DNA from: Nocardioides albertanoniae
Lineage (GTDB): Bacteria; Actinomycetota; Actinomycetes; Propionibacteriales; Nocardioidaceae
DNA length: 64,000 nt
Direction of reading: 5' to 3'
NCBI RefSeq assembly: GCF_006716315.1
Contig: NZ_VFOV01000001.1
Span: forward strand, 2,868,501 to 2,932,500
Made by a program: the position numbers and the translations under genes. Below are positions 24,336-32,373 of this stretch, piece by piece. Position 1 is the stretch's first letter; each line of letters begins with the position of its first letter. The notes beneath the pieces were generated by a model, which saw only the letters and a program-made list of their open reading frames with translations, did not search any database and had not been told where the DNA came from.

Positions 24336-25682
24336 TCACACAGCGTGCACGCATGAGCACTGGCACGCGGCGAGGGTGCCTTCGGCTGTCTCCGCAGCCG
24401 TGCGGACGAGCACATCGACACCGCCGCGATCCGCAGCGCTGGATGATTCAGTGATCGGCTCGGCCGCCGATGCTCCTTCGTCCAGTGCTGCTTCTTCGCG
24501 GGTCCACAGGGCCGGTGCTGCGGCGGCGCCGATCGCGGCGAGGATGGCGAGGATGGTCCAGGTGGTGGGGAACCCGGCGTTGGTGGCAACCCATCCTGCG
24601 ATCGGATAGGTGATCAGCCAGGCGAGGTGCGAGAGGGAGAACTGGGCGGCGAAGACCTCGGGGATGGCATCGGGTTCGACCGCGCGCCGCAGCACTTGGC
24701 CGGTCGGGGTGATGATGAGCGCCATCCCGCCGCCGATCGTGACCCAGATGAGCGCGGTGAGCTGCGGAAGGGCGAGATCCAGCGCGACCGTTGCCAGGGC
24801 CGCGGCGACTGCGATGACCAGCACGGTAGCGCCAGTGAGCATCACGATCCGTTCCCCGGTGCGGTCGAGGATTCTGGGGAGGACGAGGGCTGCCAGGAGG
24901 GTGCCGGTTCCTGAGGCGGCGAGCATCCAGGCCACGTCGGACTGTGTTCCACCGAGCACGTCACGGACGTAGTTGACGGTGTTGACGACGACGATGGATC
25001 CGGCGGCAGCAACCACGAGGTTCAGCGCCATCACTGCGCGCAGGCTGGGCGTGGCGGCGAAGGTCCGGATCCCGGAGACAACCCGGTCCACGGCGCTGAC
25101 GTGCGCGCTCGGGCGGGCGTTGGGGATGCGGGTGGAGAGCACGAGCACCGCGGAGGCGGCGAACCCGAGCGAGGTGCCGAGGAACAGCAGGTTGAAGGAC
25201 ATGAGCGAGAGTGCGACTGCCGCGAGCACCGGGCTCAGCAGACTCTCCATGGTGTAGGCCACCTGCGAGGCAGAGAGGGCGCGCGTGTAGTCGGCCTCTT
25301 CGGTGACGATGTCAGGGATGACGGCCTGGAACGTGGGGGTGAATGCCGCAGACGCTGTTTGTAGGACACCGATCAGCACATAGATCTGCCAGACCTCGGT
25401 GACGAACGGCAGGGCAAGGACCACCAAGGCACGGACCACGTCGAGGATGGTGAGGAACAAGCGCCGAGGCAGCCGATCGACGTACGCCGCTGCCAGGGGC
25501 GCGACCACGACGTAGGCGACCATCTTGATGGTCAGTGCGGTTGCGAGCACCGCGCCGGCGCGAGGACCGGCCAGGTCGTAGGCGAGCAGACCCAGCGCGA
25601 CGGTGGCCAGACCGGTTCCGAACAGTGCGATCACCTGCGCGCTGAACAGGCGTCGGTAGTCGCGGATCGCGAACAACCCCAT
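24336..25682 (-). CDS. MFS efflux transporter
   Basis: 448 residues. Twelve membrane helices, starting MGLFAIRDYRRLFSAQVIAL as in the MFS_3/enterobactin-exporter-like group; loop 2-3 carries AYVDRLPRRLFL, the family motif A. The C-terminus is unusual: an acidic linker and then CQCSCVHAV, three Cys in four-residue spacing, which may bind metal. GAGAAAGG lies 8 nt before the ATG. The mRNA leader contains several stable hairpins and a 17-codon uORF, suggesting translational or attenuation control. Confidence 0.86.
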   Translation of the reverse strand: MGLFAIRDYRRLFSAQVIALFGTGLATVALGLLAYDLAGPRAGAVLATALTIKMVAYVVVAPLAAAYVDRLPRRLFLTILDVVRALVVLALPFVTEVWQIYVLIGVLQTASAAFTPTFQAVIPDIVTEEADYTRALSASQVAYTMESLLSPVLAAVALSLMSFNLLFLGTSLGFAASAVLVLSTRIPNARPSAHVSAVDRVVSGIRTFAATPSLRAVMALNLVVAAAGSIVVVNTVNYVRDVLGGTQSDVAWMLAASGTGTLLAALVLPRILDRTGERIVMLTGATVLVIAVAAALATVALDLALPQLTALIWVTIGGGMALIITPTGQVLRRAVEPDAIPEVFAAQFSLSHLAWLITYPIAGWVATNAGFPTTWTILAILAAIGAAAAPALWTREEAALDEGASAAEPITESSSAADRGGVDVLVRTAAETAEGTLAACQCSCVHAV

Positions 25683-25696
25683 GGTTCTAACCTTTC

Positions 25697-25750
25697 TCAG
25701 GCCAGGCCGCTTTCATGGCCTGGCGTCGTGGTTTCTCTCGAAGAGAACAT
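25697..25750 (-). CDS. 17-codon leader peptide (uORF) upstream of the MFS gene
   Basis: ATG 25750 to TGA 25697-25699, encoding MFSSRETTTPGHESGLA. The stop lies immediately before the MFS ribosome site, so ribosome position on the uORF could expose or hide that site. A hairpin with arms GTTTCTCT/AGAGAAC spans its start, and GGCCTGG/CCAGGCC (25702-25723) its end. The uORF has no strong ribosome site of its own. Confidence 0.4.
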   Translation of the reverse strand: MFSSRETTTPGHESGLA

Positions 25751-25851
25751 GTCTCGCGTCGCTGTCCCTGGTCTGTCCGGCCACCGTCCAGCCGGAGCGC
25801 CTTCTCCGCTCTGGACGGCGACCGTGGGTTGGGCGCTATTGGCGCCCGGCA
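25751..25851 (-). promoter_or_regulatory. structured 5' leader of the MFS gene
   Basis: Two stable stems: CCGTCCAG/CTGGACGG (25784-25791 with 25811-25818) enclosing CGGAG/CTCCG, and GGGCGC/GCGCCC (25831-25836 with 25842-25847). With the uORF hairpins this gives at least four stems in about 150 nt. It is not a riboswitch class I can name. Confidence 0.4.
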
Positions 25852-25882
25852 GAGCTACTCGTCGTGGATCCGATACTCCCGG

Positions 25883-25928
25883 CCCTTCGCCGCGCGTACG
25901 CTGACAACGCCGGTCGGGCCGGGAGTGT
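25883..25928 (-). terminator. hairpin downstream of copZ
   Basis: ACTCCCGGCCC (25883-25893) pairs perfectly with GGGCCGGGAGT (25918-25928) over a 24-nt loop, starting 25 bases past the copZ stop. Probable terminator of the CsoR-controlled operon. Confidence 0.6.
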
Positions 25929-25952
25929 CGGAGCCTTACGGTTTGTGCGGTC

Positions 25953-26165
25953 TCAGGCGGTGGCGAGCTTGTAGCCGGCCTTTTCGACGGCCTGCTTCAC
26001 GGACGCGTCGCTGATGTCGCTCTCGCTGGTGAGAGTGATCGCGCCGGCGGCGAGGTCGACGTCGACGTCGAGGACGCCGGGGATCTGCTCGACCTGGTCG
26101 GTGACCTTGCCGGCGCATCCGCCGCAGGTCATGCCGGCGACGTTATAGGTGGCGTTGGTTGCCAT
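25953..26165 (-). CDS. copZ: CopZ-like copper chaperone (HMA domain)
   Basis: 70 residues from ATG 26165 with AGAAAGG upstream. A single ferredoxin-like HMA domain with VAGMTCGGCAGKV: the Cu(I) site MxCxxC at about residues 13-17. It should carry Cu(I) to the adjacent P-type ATPase. It is the second chaperone of this cluster (the other is at 29821-30045) and is separated from copA by two hairpins, so it may have separate mRNA stability or its own transcript. Confidence 0.92.
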   Translation of the reverse strand: MATNATYNVAGMTCGGCAGKVTDQVEQIPGVLDVDVDLAAGAITLTSESDISDASVKQAVEKAGYKLATA

Positions 26166-26217
26166 CGTGAAACCTTTCTGGTGGATTCCGTGCCCGGGTT
26201 GGGCCGGGTGTTGTGGT

Positions 26218-26275
26218 CCTGCCCCTCCGAGGGGCAGGTCCTCTGGGCCCCCGATTCGTCTCGGGAAGCCCAGAA
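26218..26275 (-). terminator. two hairpins between copA and copZ
   Basis: CCTGCCCCT/AGGGGCAGG (26218-26226 with 26230-26238) is a perfect 9-bp stem. TCTGGGC/GCCCAGA with inner CCCGA/TCGGG (about 26242-26274) forms a second stem. Either a terminator between the genes or a processing element that favours copZ mRNA. Confidence 0.5.
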
Positions 26276-26283
26276 GCGCAGGG

Positions 26284-28656
26284 TCAGGCGTTGACTGGCT
26301 CGGGCCTGGACACCTCTGTGGCGGCATCGGTGCCAGCTCGGGGGTCGCTGTTGGTCGCTCGGAAGCTGCGCAGCCGGAGGCTGTTGGAGACCACGAACAC
26401 CGAGGAGAACGCCATGGCGGCTCCGGCGAGCATCGGGTTGAGCAGTCCAGCGGCTGCCAGCGGTAGGGCGGCGACGTTGTAGGCGAAGGCCCAGAACAGG
26501 TTGCCCTTGATGGTGCCCAGGGTCCGCCTAGAGAGCCGGATCGCGTCGGCGGCCACGCGGAGGTCTCCGCGGACCAGGGTCAGGTCGGAGGCCTCGATCG
26601 CGACATCGGTGCCGGTGCCCATGGCCAGACCGAGGTCGGCCTGAGCCAGTGCCGCGGCGTCGTTGACACCATCGCCGACCATGGCGACAGTCCTGCCCTG
26701 CTCCTGCAGTCGCTTGATCACATCGACCTTCTCCGACGGCATCACCTCGGCGATGACCGTGTCGGGGCCCGCATCGATGCCCACCGCGGTCGCAACCGCC
26801 GTGGCGACCCTGGCGTTGTCTCCTGTGAGCAGCACCGGGGTCAATCCCAGGGCGCGCAGCTGGCCGACGGCTTCGGCCGAGGTCGGCTTGATGGCGTCGG
26901 CCACGACCAGAACCCCGCGGGCTCGGCCGTCCCACCCGACCGCGACCGCGGTCTGGCCCTTCTCCGCCGCCTCGGTCATCGCCGTTTCCAGGGTCGGGGT
27001 CAGATACTGGGACCACTCGGCAAGCAGCTGCGGTCGTCCGACCAGGACGGCGTGCGAGGCCTCCCCGTCGATGACGATCCCCTGCACGCCGAGGCCTTCG
27101 ATGTTGGCGAAGTCCTCCACTGTCGGCAGGTCCCCGACTCGTGCCGCCGCCCCCTTGGCGATGGCCTGGGCGATCGGGTGCTCGGAGGCGTCCTCCAGGG
27201 CGCCGGCGAACCGCAACAGCTCGTCGACGTCCTCACCGTCGGCGACGACCGTACGAACCAGGGTCATCTGGCCAGTGGTGACGGTGCCGGTCTTGTCCAA
27301 GACGATGGTGTCGACCTTGCGCGTCGACTCCAACACCTCGGGACCCTTGATCAGGATGCCTAGCTGGGCGCCACGACCCGTGCCCACCATGAGGGCGGTC
27401 GGCGTGGCCAACCCGAGCGCGCACGGGCAGGCGATGATCAGCACCGCGACGGCCGCCGTGAAGGCGGCGGCGATCCCGCCGCCGGTGCCTGCCCAGAACC
27501 CGAAGGTCGCCGCAGCCAGGCCGATCACGATCGGCACGAAGATCCCCGAGATCCGGTCCGCCAGTCGCTGGGCCTGAGCCTTGCCGTTCTGGGCGTCCTC
27601 GACCAGCTTGGCCATCTGCGCCAGCTGGGTGTCGGCACCCACCCGCGTCGCCTCGACCACGAGCCGGCCGCCGGCATTGACGGTGGCCCCGATCACGAGA
27701 TCTCCGGGGCCGACCTCGACCGGCACGGATTCACCGGTCACCATGGAGGCGTCCACAGCTGAGGAACCTTCGAGGATCCGACCGTCGGTGGCGATCTTCT
27801 CCCCGGGGCGGACGACGAACCGGTCGCCCACGGCCAGTTGGTCGATGCCGATCCGTTCCTCGGTGGGGCCGCTGGGGCCGTCGCGGAGGACCGCGACCTC
27901 CTTCGCACCCAGTTCGAGCAGTGCCCGTAGCGCTGCGCCGGCGCGGCGCTTGGAGCGCGCCTCGAAGTAGCGACCCGCCAGGATGAACGTGGTCACGCCT
28001 GCGGCAGCCTCGAGGTAGATGTTGCCGGATCCATCGGTGCGGGCGATGGTGAGCTCGAACGGGTGGGTCATACCCGGGGCACCGGCCGTGCCGAAGAACA
28101 GCGCGTACAGGGACCAGCCGAGCGCTGCCAGTGTGCCCATGGAGATCAGCGTGTCCATGGTCGAGGTGGCGTGCTTGAGGTTGGTCCAGGCTGCCTTGTG
28201 GAACGGCAACGCGCCCCAGACCACCACCGGCGCGGCGAGCGTCAACGAGAGCCACTGCCAGTAGTCGAACTGCAGGGCAGGGATCATCGCCATCGCGATC
28301 ACCGGCACGGTCAGGACCGCCGAGACGACCACCCGGTTGCGCAGGGCTCGAACGGGGTCATCCTCTGCTCCGGTTTCAGAGGTCGCCGTGGCCGGCGTTC
28401 CCTTCGGTTCCGGGAGTCGCGCGGTGTAGCCGGCCTGTTCGACCGTCTCGACCAATGCGGTCGGCTCGATGCCGTCGGCGTAGGTGACCTTGGCCTTCTC
28501 GGTGGCGTAGTTGACCGTTGCGGTCACGCCCTCGAGCTTGTTCAGCTTGCGCTCGATACGGTTCGCGCAAGAGGCGCACGTCATGCCACCAATCGCGAGC
28601 TCGACCTGGTTGCCAGGGACACCGCTCTCAGGTGTGACGTCGTTGAGCGCACTCAT
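26284..28656 (-). CDS. copA: Cu(I)-exporting P1B-1 ATPase
   Basis: 790 residues from ATG 28656 (GGAAGGAAAG upstream); the open frame extends to 28947 but that part is not coding. One N-terminal HMA domain with [15 protein letters not shown], eight membrane helices, MVTGESVPV, the metal-site CPC in [13 protein letters not shown], phosphorylation DKTGT at Asp454, SEHPIAQA and [12 protein letters not shown]. This is the P1B-1 Cu(I) exporter pattern. It lies in the CsoR-led operon, 52 bases after the His-rich secreted protein gene, with chaperone genes on both sides. Confidence 0.95.
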   Translation of the reverse strand: MSALNDVTPESGVPGNQVELAIGGMTCASCANRIERKLNKLEGVTATVNYATEKAKVTYADGIEPTALVETVEQAGYTARLPEPKGTPATATSETGAEDDPVRALRNRVVVSAVLTVPVIAMAMIPALQFDYWQWLSLTLAAPVVVWGALPFHKAAWTNLKHATSTMDTLISMGTLAALGWSLYALFFGTAGAPGMTHPFELTIARTDGSGNIYLEAAAGVTTFILAGRYFEARSKRRAGAALRALLELGAKEVAVLRDGPSGPTEERIGIDQLAVGDRFVVRPGEKIATDGRILEGSSAVDASMVTGESVPVEVGPGDLVIGATVNAGGRLVVEATRVGADTQLAQMAKLVEDAQNGKAQAQRLADRISGIFVPIVIGLAAATFGFWAGTGGGIAAAFTAAVAVLIIACPCALGLATPTALMVGTGRGAQLGILIKGPEVLESTRKVDTIVLDKTGTVTTGQMTLVRTVVADGEDVDELLRFAGALEDASEHPIAQAIAKGAAARVGDLPTVEDFANIEGLGVQGIVIDGEASHAVLVGRPQLLAEWSQYLTPTLETAMTEAAEKGQTAVAVGWDGRARGVLVVADAIKPTSAEAVGQLRALGLTPVLLTGDNARVATAVATAVGIDAGPDTVIAEVMPSEKVDVIKRLQEQGRTVAMVGDGVNDAAALAQADLGLAMGTGTDVAIEASDLTLVRGDLRVAADAIRLSRRTLGTIKGNLFWAFAYNVAALPLAAAGLLNPMLAGAAMAFSSVFVVSNSLRLRSFRATNSDPRAGTDAATEVSRPEPVNA

Positions 28657-28708
28657 GGTCTTTCCTTCCTCATCGGGTGCTTCTCGTTGCGTAGGTCTGT
28701 TCGTTGAG

Positions 28709-29746
28709 TCAGTGGCTGTGCTCGCCCTGGTCGCCTGAACCAGAACCGCTGGGCTGGGCGGCGGGCGCAGTCGAACTGCCTTCGCGCGGCGCCGGGACAG
28801 GCTCGCCGGCCTGGGCGGTGAACTCGGCGGTGCGAACCACGCCGTCGTGCTGGAAGTCCAGGTAGAGGCGATACGGTCCGGCGGAGGGGGCGGTTGCGAA
28901 GAAGGTGATGTCCGGGCCGGGCTTGGTGGTGCCATCCCCGGGCTCACCGTCGGGGTGCACGTGCAGGTAGGCCAGGTCTCCCGAGCGCAGCGCCACCAGG
29001 TGCCCGTAGGCAGCGAGGTAGGGCTGCAGGTCAGTCACTGGCTGCCCGTCGCGGCTCACCGTCAGCGTCAGCTCCGAGGACTCACCAGGGACGAGTTGCC
29101 CCTTCAGCGTGACGGTGTAGCCGTCGACCTCCGCGGTCTGGCTGACCGGCGGCAGCGGCTCCGGCTCGTAGGCGCCCGCGACCGATACGTCGCCGCCCAG
29201 CGTCATGGTCTCGCCGTGTTCGGTGGCGCGGAAGTCGGCGAAGACCCGCCACGCTCCGGGTGTGAGATCGAGCTTGGTCGACCAGGTGCCCGCCTCATCA
29301 CCTGACGTGGCCAGGGTGGGGTGTACGTGCTGGAACCCGCTCATGTCTCGCCGGACGGCGATGAAGTGGAGCTCCTTGTCGTGGGTGGGCTCGTAGTCGG
29401 TGACGGGCTGCTCGTCTGGTCCGGTCACCCGGAACTTCACTTGGGTTCGCCCTGCCGGCAGGATCGTCGAGTCCAGGTCCAGCGTGTATCCGTGCTCGGA
29501 GATCATCAGCCCGCCGGGCTGCTTGGCAGCAGCTCCGCCGTGGCCGGCGTGACCGCTGGCGCCACTGCCCGTGCTTTCGTGACCGGCCTCTTCGCGGCCT
29601 GCGTCGTGCTTCATGTCATCTCCTGAGTGGCTGGTGGTCTGCGCGGCTTGGCCGATGGGCCCGATGGCGTTGCCGACGCCGAATGAGGCGGCAAGGATGG
29701 CAGCGAGGGCGGCGATGAAGCCGCCGAGCTTGAGAGAGGTCTTCAC
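28709..29746 (-). CDS. secreted His/Met-rich heavy-metal-binding protein
   Basis: 345 residues. Signal peptide or membrane anchor (residues about 5-27), a His/Gly-rich stretch ([17 protein letters not shown]), then two beta-sandwich-like repeats. Each repeat contains [16 protein letters not shown] and [14 protein letters not shown], with partner [15 protein letters not shown] strands. The repeated His motif suggests metal sites. It ends with [11 protein letters not shown]. Proteins like this are regular members of CsoR-copA operons in actinobacteria; periplasmic copper capture is inferred. Confidence 0.78.
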   Translation of the reverse strand: MKTSLKLGGFIAALAAILAASFGVGNAIGPIGQAAQTTSHSGDDMKHDAGREEAGHESTGSGASGHAGHGGAAAKQPGGLMISEHGYTLDLDSTILPAGRTQVKFRVTGPDEQPVTDYEPTHDKELHFIAVRRDMSGFQHVHPTLATSGDEAGTWSTKLDLTPGAWRVFADFRATEHGETMTLGGDVSVAGAYEPEPLPPVSQTAEVDGYTVTLKGQLVPGESSELTLTVSRDGQPVTDLQPYLAAYGHLVALRSGDLAYLHVHPDGEPGDGTTKPGPDITFFATAPSAGPYRLYLDFQHDGVVRTAEFTAQAGEPVPAPREGSSTAPAAQPSGSGSGDQGEHSH

Positions 29747-29820
29747 AGGAGGCTCCTTAGTGGGACCAAGTCGGAATTGGCTGTTGAGGGCGATGCCGCG
29801 GAACGGGCACCGCGCTGTGG

Positions 29821-30045
29821 CTAGCTGGCGTCGGCGACTCGATAGCCGGCTTCATCGACGGCCGAGCGAATGCTGGCTTCATCGAGCGGCGCGTCGCTGG
29901 TCACGGTGAGTCGGCCGGTGGCGAGGTCGATGTCGACATCGGTCACGCCACTGACTTCGCTCACCTCTTCGGTGACCGAAGCGACGCAGTGGCTGCACGT
30001 CATGCCGACGACGGTGAAGTTGGTGGTGTGGACTCCGGTGGCCAT
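29821..30045 (-). CDS. copZ: CopZ-like copper chaperone, CsoR-proximal
   Basis: 74 residues. HMA fold with VVGMTCSHCVASV (MxCxxC copper site) and the family ending AVDEAGYRV. It is about 35% like the chaperone at 25953-26165 by eye, so the two are not recent duplicates. It is 52 bases downstream of csoR and the first effector in the operon. A role in buffering cytosolic Cu(I) for CsoR and CopA follows from family knowledge. Confidence 0.92.
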   Translation of the reverse strand: MATGVHTTNFTVVGMTCSHCVASVTEEVSEVSGVTDVDIDLATGRLTVTSDAPLDEASIRSAVDEAGYRVADAS

Positions 30046-30097
30046 GGTGGGTACTCCTTAGGGGTAGTGGTCTGGTTGTGCGGTCGAAGTCTGGGGA

Positions 30098-30409
30098 TCA
30101 GGAGCGGACCAGGCGGCCGATGGCGTCGGAGGCCTCTTTGATCTTCTCGTCGGCTTCCGTCCCACCCGCGGCGGCGGCCCGCATGAGGCAGTGGCTGAGG
30201 TGCTCATCGAGCAGGGCGAGGGAGACAGACTGCAGTGCCTTCGTCGTCGCGGACACCTGCGTGAGGATGTCGATGCAGTACTTCTCTTCCTCGACCATCC
30301 TCTGCAGGCCGCGCACCTGGCCCTCGATGCGTCGCAGTCGCTTGAGGTAGTCGTCCTGTCGATGCATGTAGCCGTGCTCGTTCTGGTGCTCGTGGCTTTC
30401 CATGTTCAT
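30098..30409 (-). CDS. csoR: CsoR-family copper-sensing repressor
   Basis: 103 residues. The start is ATG 30409 or the ATG six bases later. RRIEGQVRGLQRMVEEEKYC is the family signature; Cys in KYCIDIL and the His-Cys of LSHCLM give the Cys-His-Cys Cu(I) site. All-helical with a basic RRIEGQVRG face for DNA. It heads the minus-strand operon csoR-copZ-secreted protein-copA-copZ and is divergent from a CDGSH gene, with two GC-rich operators in the gap. Confidence 0.94.
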   Translation of the reverse strand: MNMESHEHQNEHGYMHRQDDYLKRLRRIEGQVRGLQRMVEEEKYCIDILTQVSATTKALQSVSLALLDEHLSHCLMRAAAAGGTEADEKIKEASDAIGRLVRS

Positions 30410-30447
30410 TCCTCTGCTGGGCCGATGCCGTCTTCGTTTGCCTCAAC

Positions 30448-30465
30448 ACCATACCCCGGTATGGT
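30448..30465. promoter_or_regulatory. CsoR-type operator 1
   Basis: ACCATACC (30448-30455), CC, GGTATGGT (30458-30465): perfect 8-bp arms. It is 38 bp upstream of csoR, which suggests autoregulation. Confidence 0.75.
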
Positions 30466-30486
30466 ATGCCCGTCGCGATGAAAGGA

Positions 30487-30506
30487 ACCATACCCCCCTA
30501 AGGTAC
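30487..30506. promoter_or_regulatory. CsoR-type operator 2
   Basis: CATACCCCCCTAAGGTA within 30489-30505 has the form TACC-Nx-GGTA with a C-rich centre, close to actinobacterial CsoR boxes. It lies on the side of the CDGSH gene (start 30558), so that gene is probably in the regulon. Confidence 0.6.
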
Positions 30507-30557
30507 GGATGTCTACCGTGACAGACCGGACCAGCAACGCAGAAGGAGCACCCGCAC

Positions 30558-30863
30558 ATGACCGACAGCTCGGCACCGCAGCCCAGCAACCAGGCCAAGC
30601 CCACCACCATCAAGACAGTCGACAACGGGCCACTCCAGATCAAGGGCCCAGCGCAGCTCGTCGACCACGACGGCAACAGTTTCAGCACGAGCAGAACGAT
30701 CTTCCTGTGCCGCTGTGGCGAATCCAGCAACAAGCCGTTCTGCGACGGCACCCACGCCAAGATCGGCTTTGCTGCCAGCCAGCGTGCGACCCCAGCGCAG
30801 GATGACCAATCTGTCCAGTCCGAGGGCCTTCGGGCCGGTAGCGAGGAGACAGCCGCCAGCTGA
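30558..30863 (+). CDS. CDGSH iron-sulfur domain protein
   Basis: 101 residues from ATG 30558 (AGAAGGAG upstream). The domain shows CRCGESSNKPFCDGTH: the C-x-C-...-C-x3-H motif that binds a [2Fe-2S] cluster with one His ligand. The N- and C-terminal tails are disordered. Divergent from csoR with operators between; copper attacks Fe-S proteins, so control by CsoR would make sense. A second CDGSH protein is chromosomal (55954-56175). Confidence 0.88.
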   Translation: MTDSSAPQPSNQAKPTTIKTVDNGPLQIKGPAQLVDHDGNSFSTSRTIFLCRCGESSNKPFCDGTHAKIGFAASQRATPAQDDQSVQSEGLRAGSEETAAS

Positions 30864-30874
30864 AGGCACATCGG

Positions 30875-30912
30875 CCTCTGGCCCGACGGGACGGTTCGCG
30901 TCGGGCCAGAGG
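30875..30912. terminator. bidirectional terminator hairpin
   Basis: CCTCTGGCCCGACG (30875-30888) pairs perfectly with CGTCGGGCCAGAGG (30899-30912): 14 bp, 10-nt loop. It lies between the convergent CDGSH and MFS genes. Confidence 0.8.
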
Positions 30913-30945
30913 AAGTGTTCCGCGAGAAGTGGTTCTGCCCCAGGA

Positions 30946-32373
30946 CTACACTCGTCGGTCGACTCTCGGTCGGGGCTCGCGGGGCCGTGCGGATACTCCA
31001 TGTGGTGGCAAGACCGGGGCCCGCCCCGGACCTTCACCGCGTATCCGCCGTCCCGCCCTGCTTCCATTGCGGTGCCGCGATCGACGAGGGGCTGCGTGTC
31101 GACCGACCGGCCGGGTACGGCGGCGCCTCGAGGCGAACGGTGTCGCCGCCGCTTGGGCGGCGTCACTGCTGGATCCGTGGGCGGCTGCGATGACCGGGGC
31201 CAAGACGAGCAGAGCCGCGGCGGTCACGCAGATCCCTGTGATCAGCACGCCGAGGGACGGGCTGAGCAGCGCCATCGCGCTCCCGGCCAAGAGCGGGCCG
31301 AGGAACTGCCCACCGAGCAGGAAGCTGTTGGCGGCACCGACGTACCCGGCGCGTTCGTGGGGGCCGGCCTTCTGGGAGGCGTACAACATCAGCGACTGTG
31401 CCAGTGCCGCGAAGCAGAATCCCTGGATGAATCGCAGCGGTACCAGCGCCGGTAGCCAGCCCACCATTGCCTGGACGAGCACGGTCGCGGCCGTGACACC
31501 ACTCGCGATGACCAACGTCTGCAACGGGTGACCGGTTCTGTCGTTGACTCGGCCCCACCACAGTGAGCCGACCAGGGTTCCGGCCCACATCACCGCATGT
31601 AGCCCGCCCACCCACGGTCCGACCTGCTGCGGATCGGGTACCAGCTCGGTGAGGAAGGCGGCATAGATCGGGATCAGACCGTAGACGCCGAAGAATGCGA
31701 GGAATCCCCCGGCCAACGGGATCCAGCCGATCCGCGCGCACACGGACACGAGAGCGGCGCGCGCAGGTTCGGTCCCGTTGGGTGGTCGTCTTGGATCGTG
31801 GGGGTTCCGCAGGCGGATCGTGCAGACACACCCGAGCAGCAGGGCCGCGAGGGCGATCCCGATCAGGAGCGGTCTGAGATCACCGGTGGCCACCAGGGTG
31901 CCGCCGGCGACCGGGCCGGCCAGGGCGCCGGCGGCGGTGGCGCTGTAGGAGCGTCCCAGTGCGCGACCCCGGCTGCCCTCGGAAGCAGCCGACCCCACGT
32001 ACGCCGCCGCGGCCTCGACCACCCCGCCCAACGTGCCTTGCACGATCCGGGCGGCCAGCAACGCCAGCGGGCTGCCGGCGGCGGCCATCAGAGCCATCGC
32101 CAGACACAAGCCCGCCAGGGCGCGGACCACCATCCACTTGGGACCGATATGGTCACCCAGCCGACCCCACAGTGGCGTGGTGATCGCCAGCGGGAGGGCG
32201 GGGGCCGCGATCGCAGCCCCCGCCCAGACCCCGACGGTGGCGTCGGAGGCGCCGAGTGAAGCCATGTACAGCGGCATGATCGGCACCAGCGCCATCAGCC
32301 CGGCGGTGTTGACGAACTGGGATACCCACAGCAGCCCCATGTCCGTCCGCCGCAGGGTCAAGTGCTCAGTCAT
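30946..32373 (-). CDS. MFS exporter paired with an SbnA-like synthase
   Basis: 475 residues. Twelve-helix MFS protein starting LLWVSQFVNTAGLMALVPIM; loop 2-3 carries LWGRLGDHIGPKWMVVRAL (motif A). The last 60 or so residues are Arg/Pro-rich and low quality (ASRRRRTRPVGRHAAPRRSR), more like read-through after a frameshift than a real domain. It overlaps the PLP-enzyme gene by 4 nt. In staphylococci an MFS protein (SbnD) exports a siderophore made with SbnA; a similar synthase-exporter partnership is possible, unproven. Confidence 0.8.
   Translation of the reverse strand: MTEHLTLRRTDMGLLWVSQFVNTAGLMALVPIMPLYMASLGASDATVGVWAGAAIAAPALPLAITTPLWGRLGDHIGPKWMVVRALAGLCLAMALMAAAGSPLALLAARIVQGTLGGVVEAAAAYVGSAASEGSRGRALGRSYSATAAGALAGPVAGGTLVATGDLRPLLIGIALAALLLGCVCTIRLRNPHDPRRPPNGTEPARAALVSVCARIGWIPLAGGFLAFFGVYGLIPIYAAFLTELVPDPQQVGPWVGGLHAVMWAGTLVGSLWWGRVNDRTGHPLQTLVIASGVTAATVLVQAMVGWLPALVPLRFIQGFCFAALAQSLMLYASQKAGPHERAGYVGAANSFLLGGQFLGPLLAGSAMALLSPSLGVLITGICVTAAALLVLAPVIAAAHGSSSDAAQAAATPFASRRRRTRPVGRHAAPRRSRHRNGSRAGRRIRGEGPGRAPVLPPHGVSARPREPRPRVDRRV

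Noticed and set aside
26284..28947. 97-residue N-terminal extension of the second copper ATPase
   Set aside because: Pro/Ser-rich, lies antisense to the secreted protein's 3' end and has no ribosome site; ATG 28656 has one.
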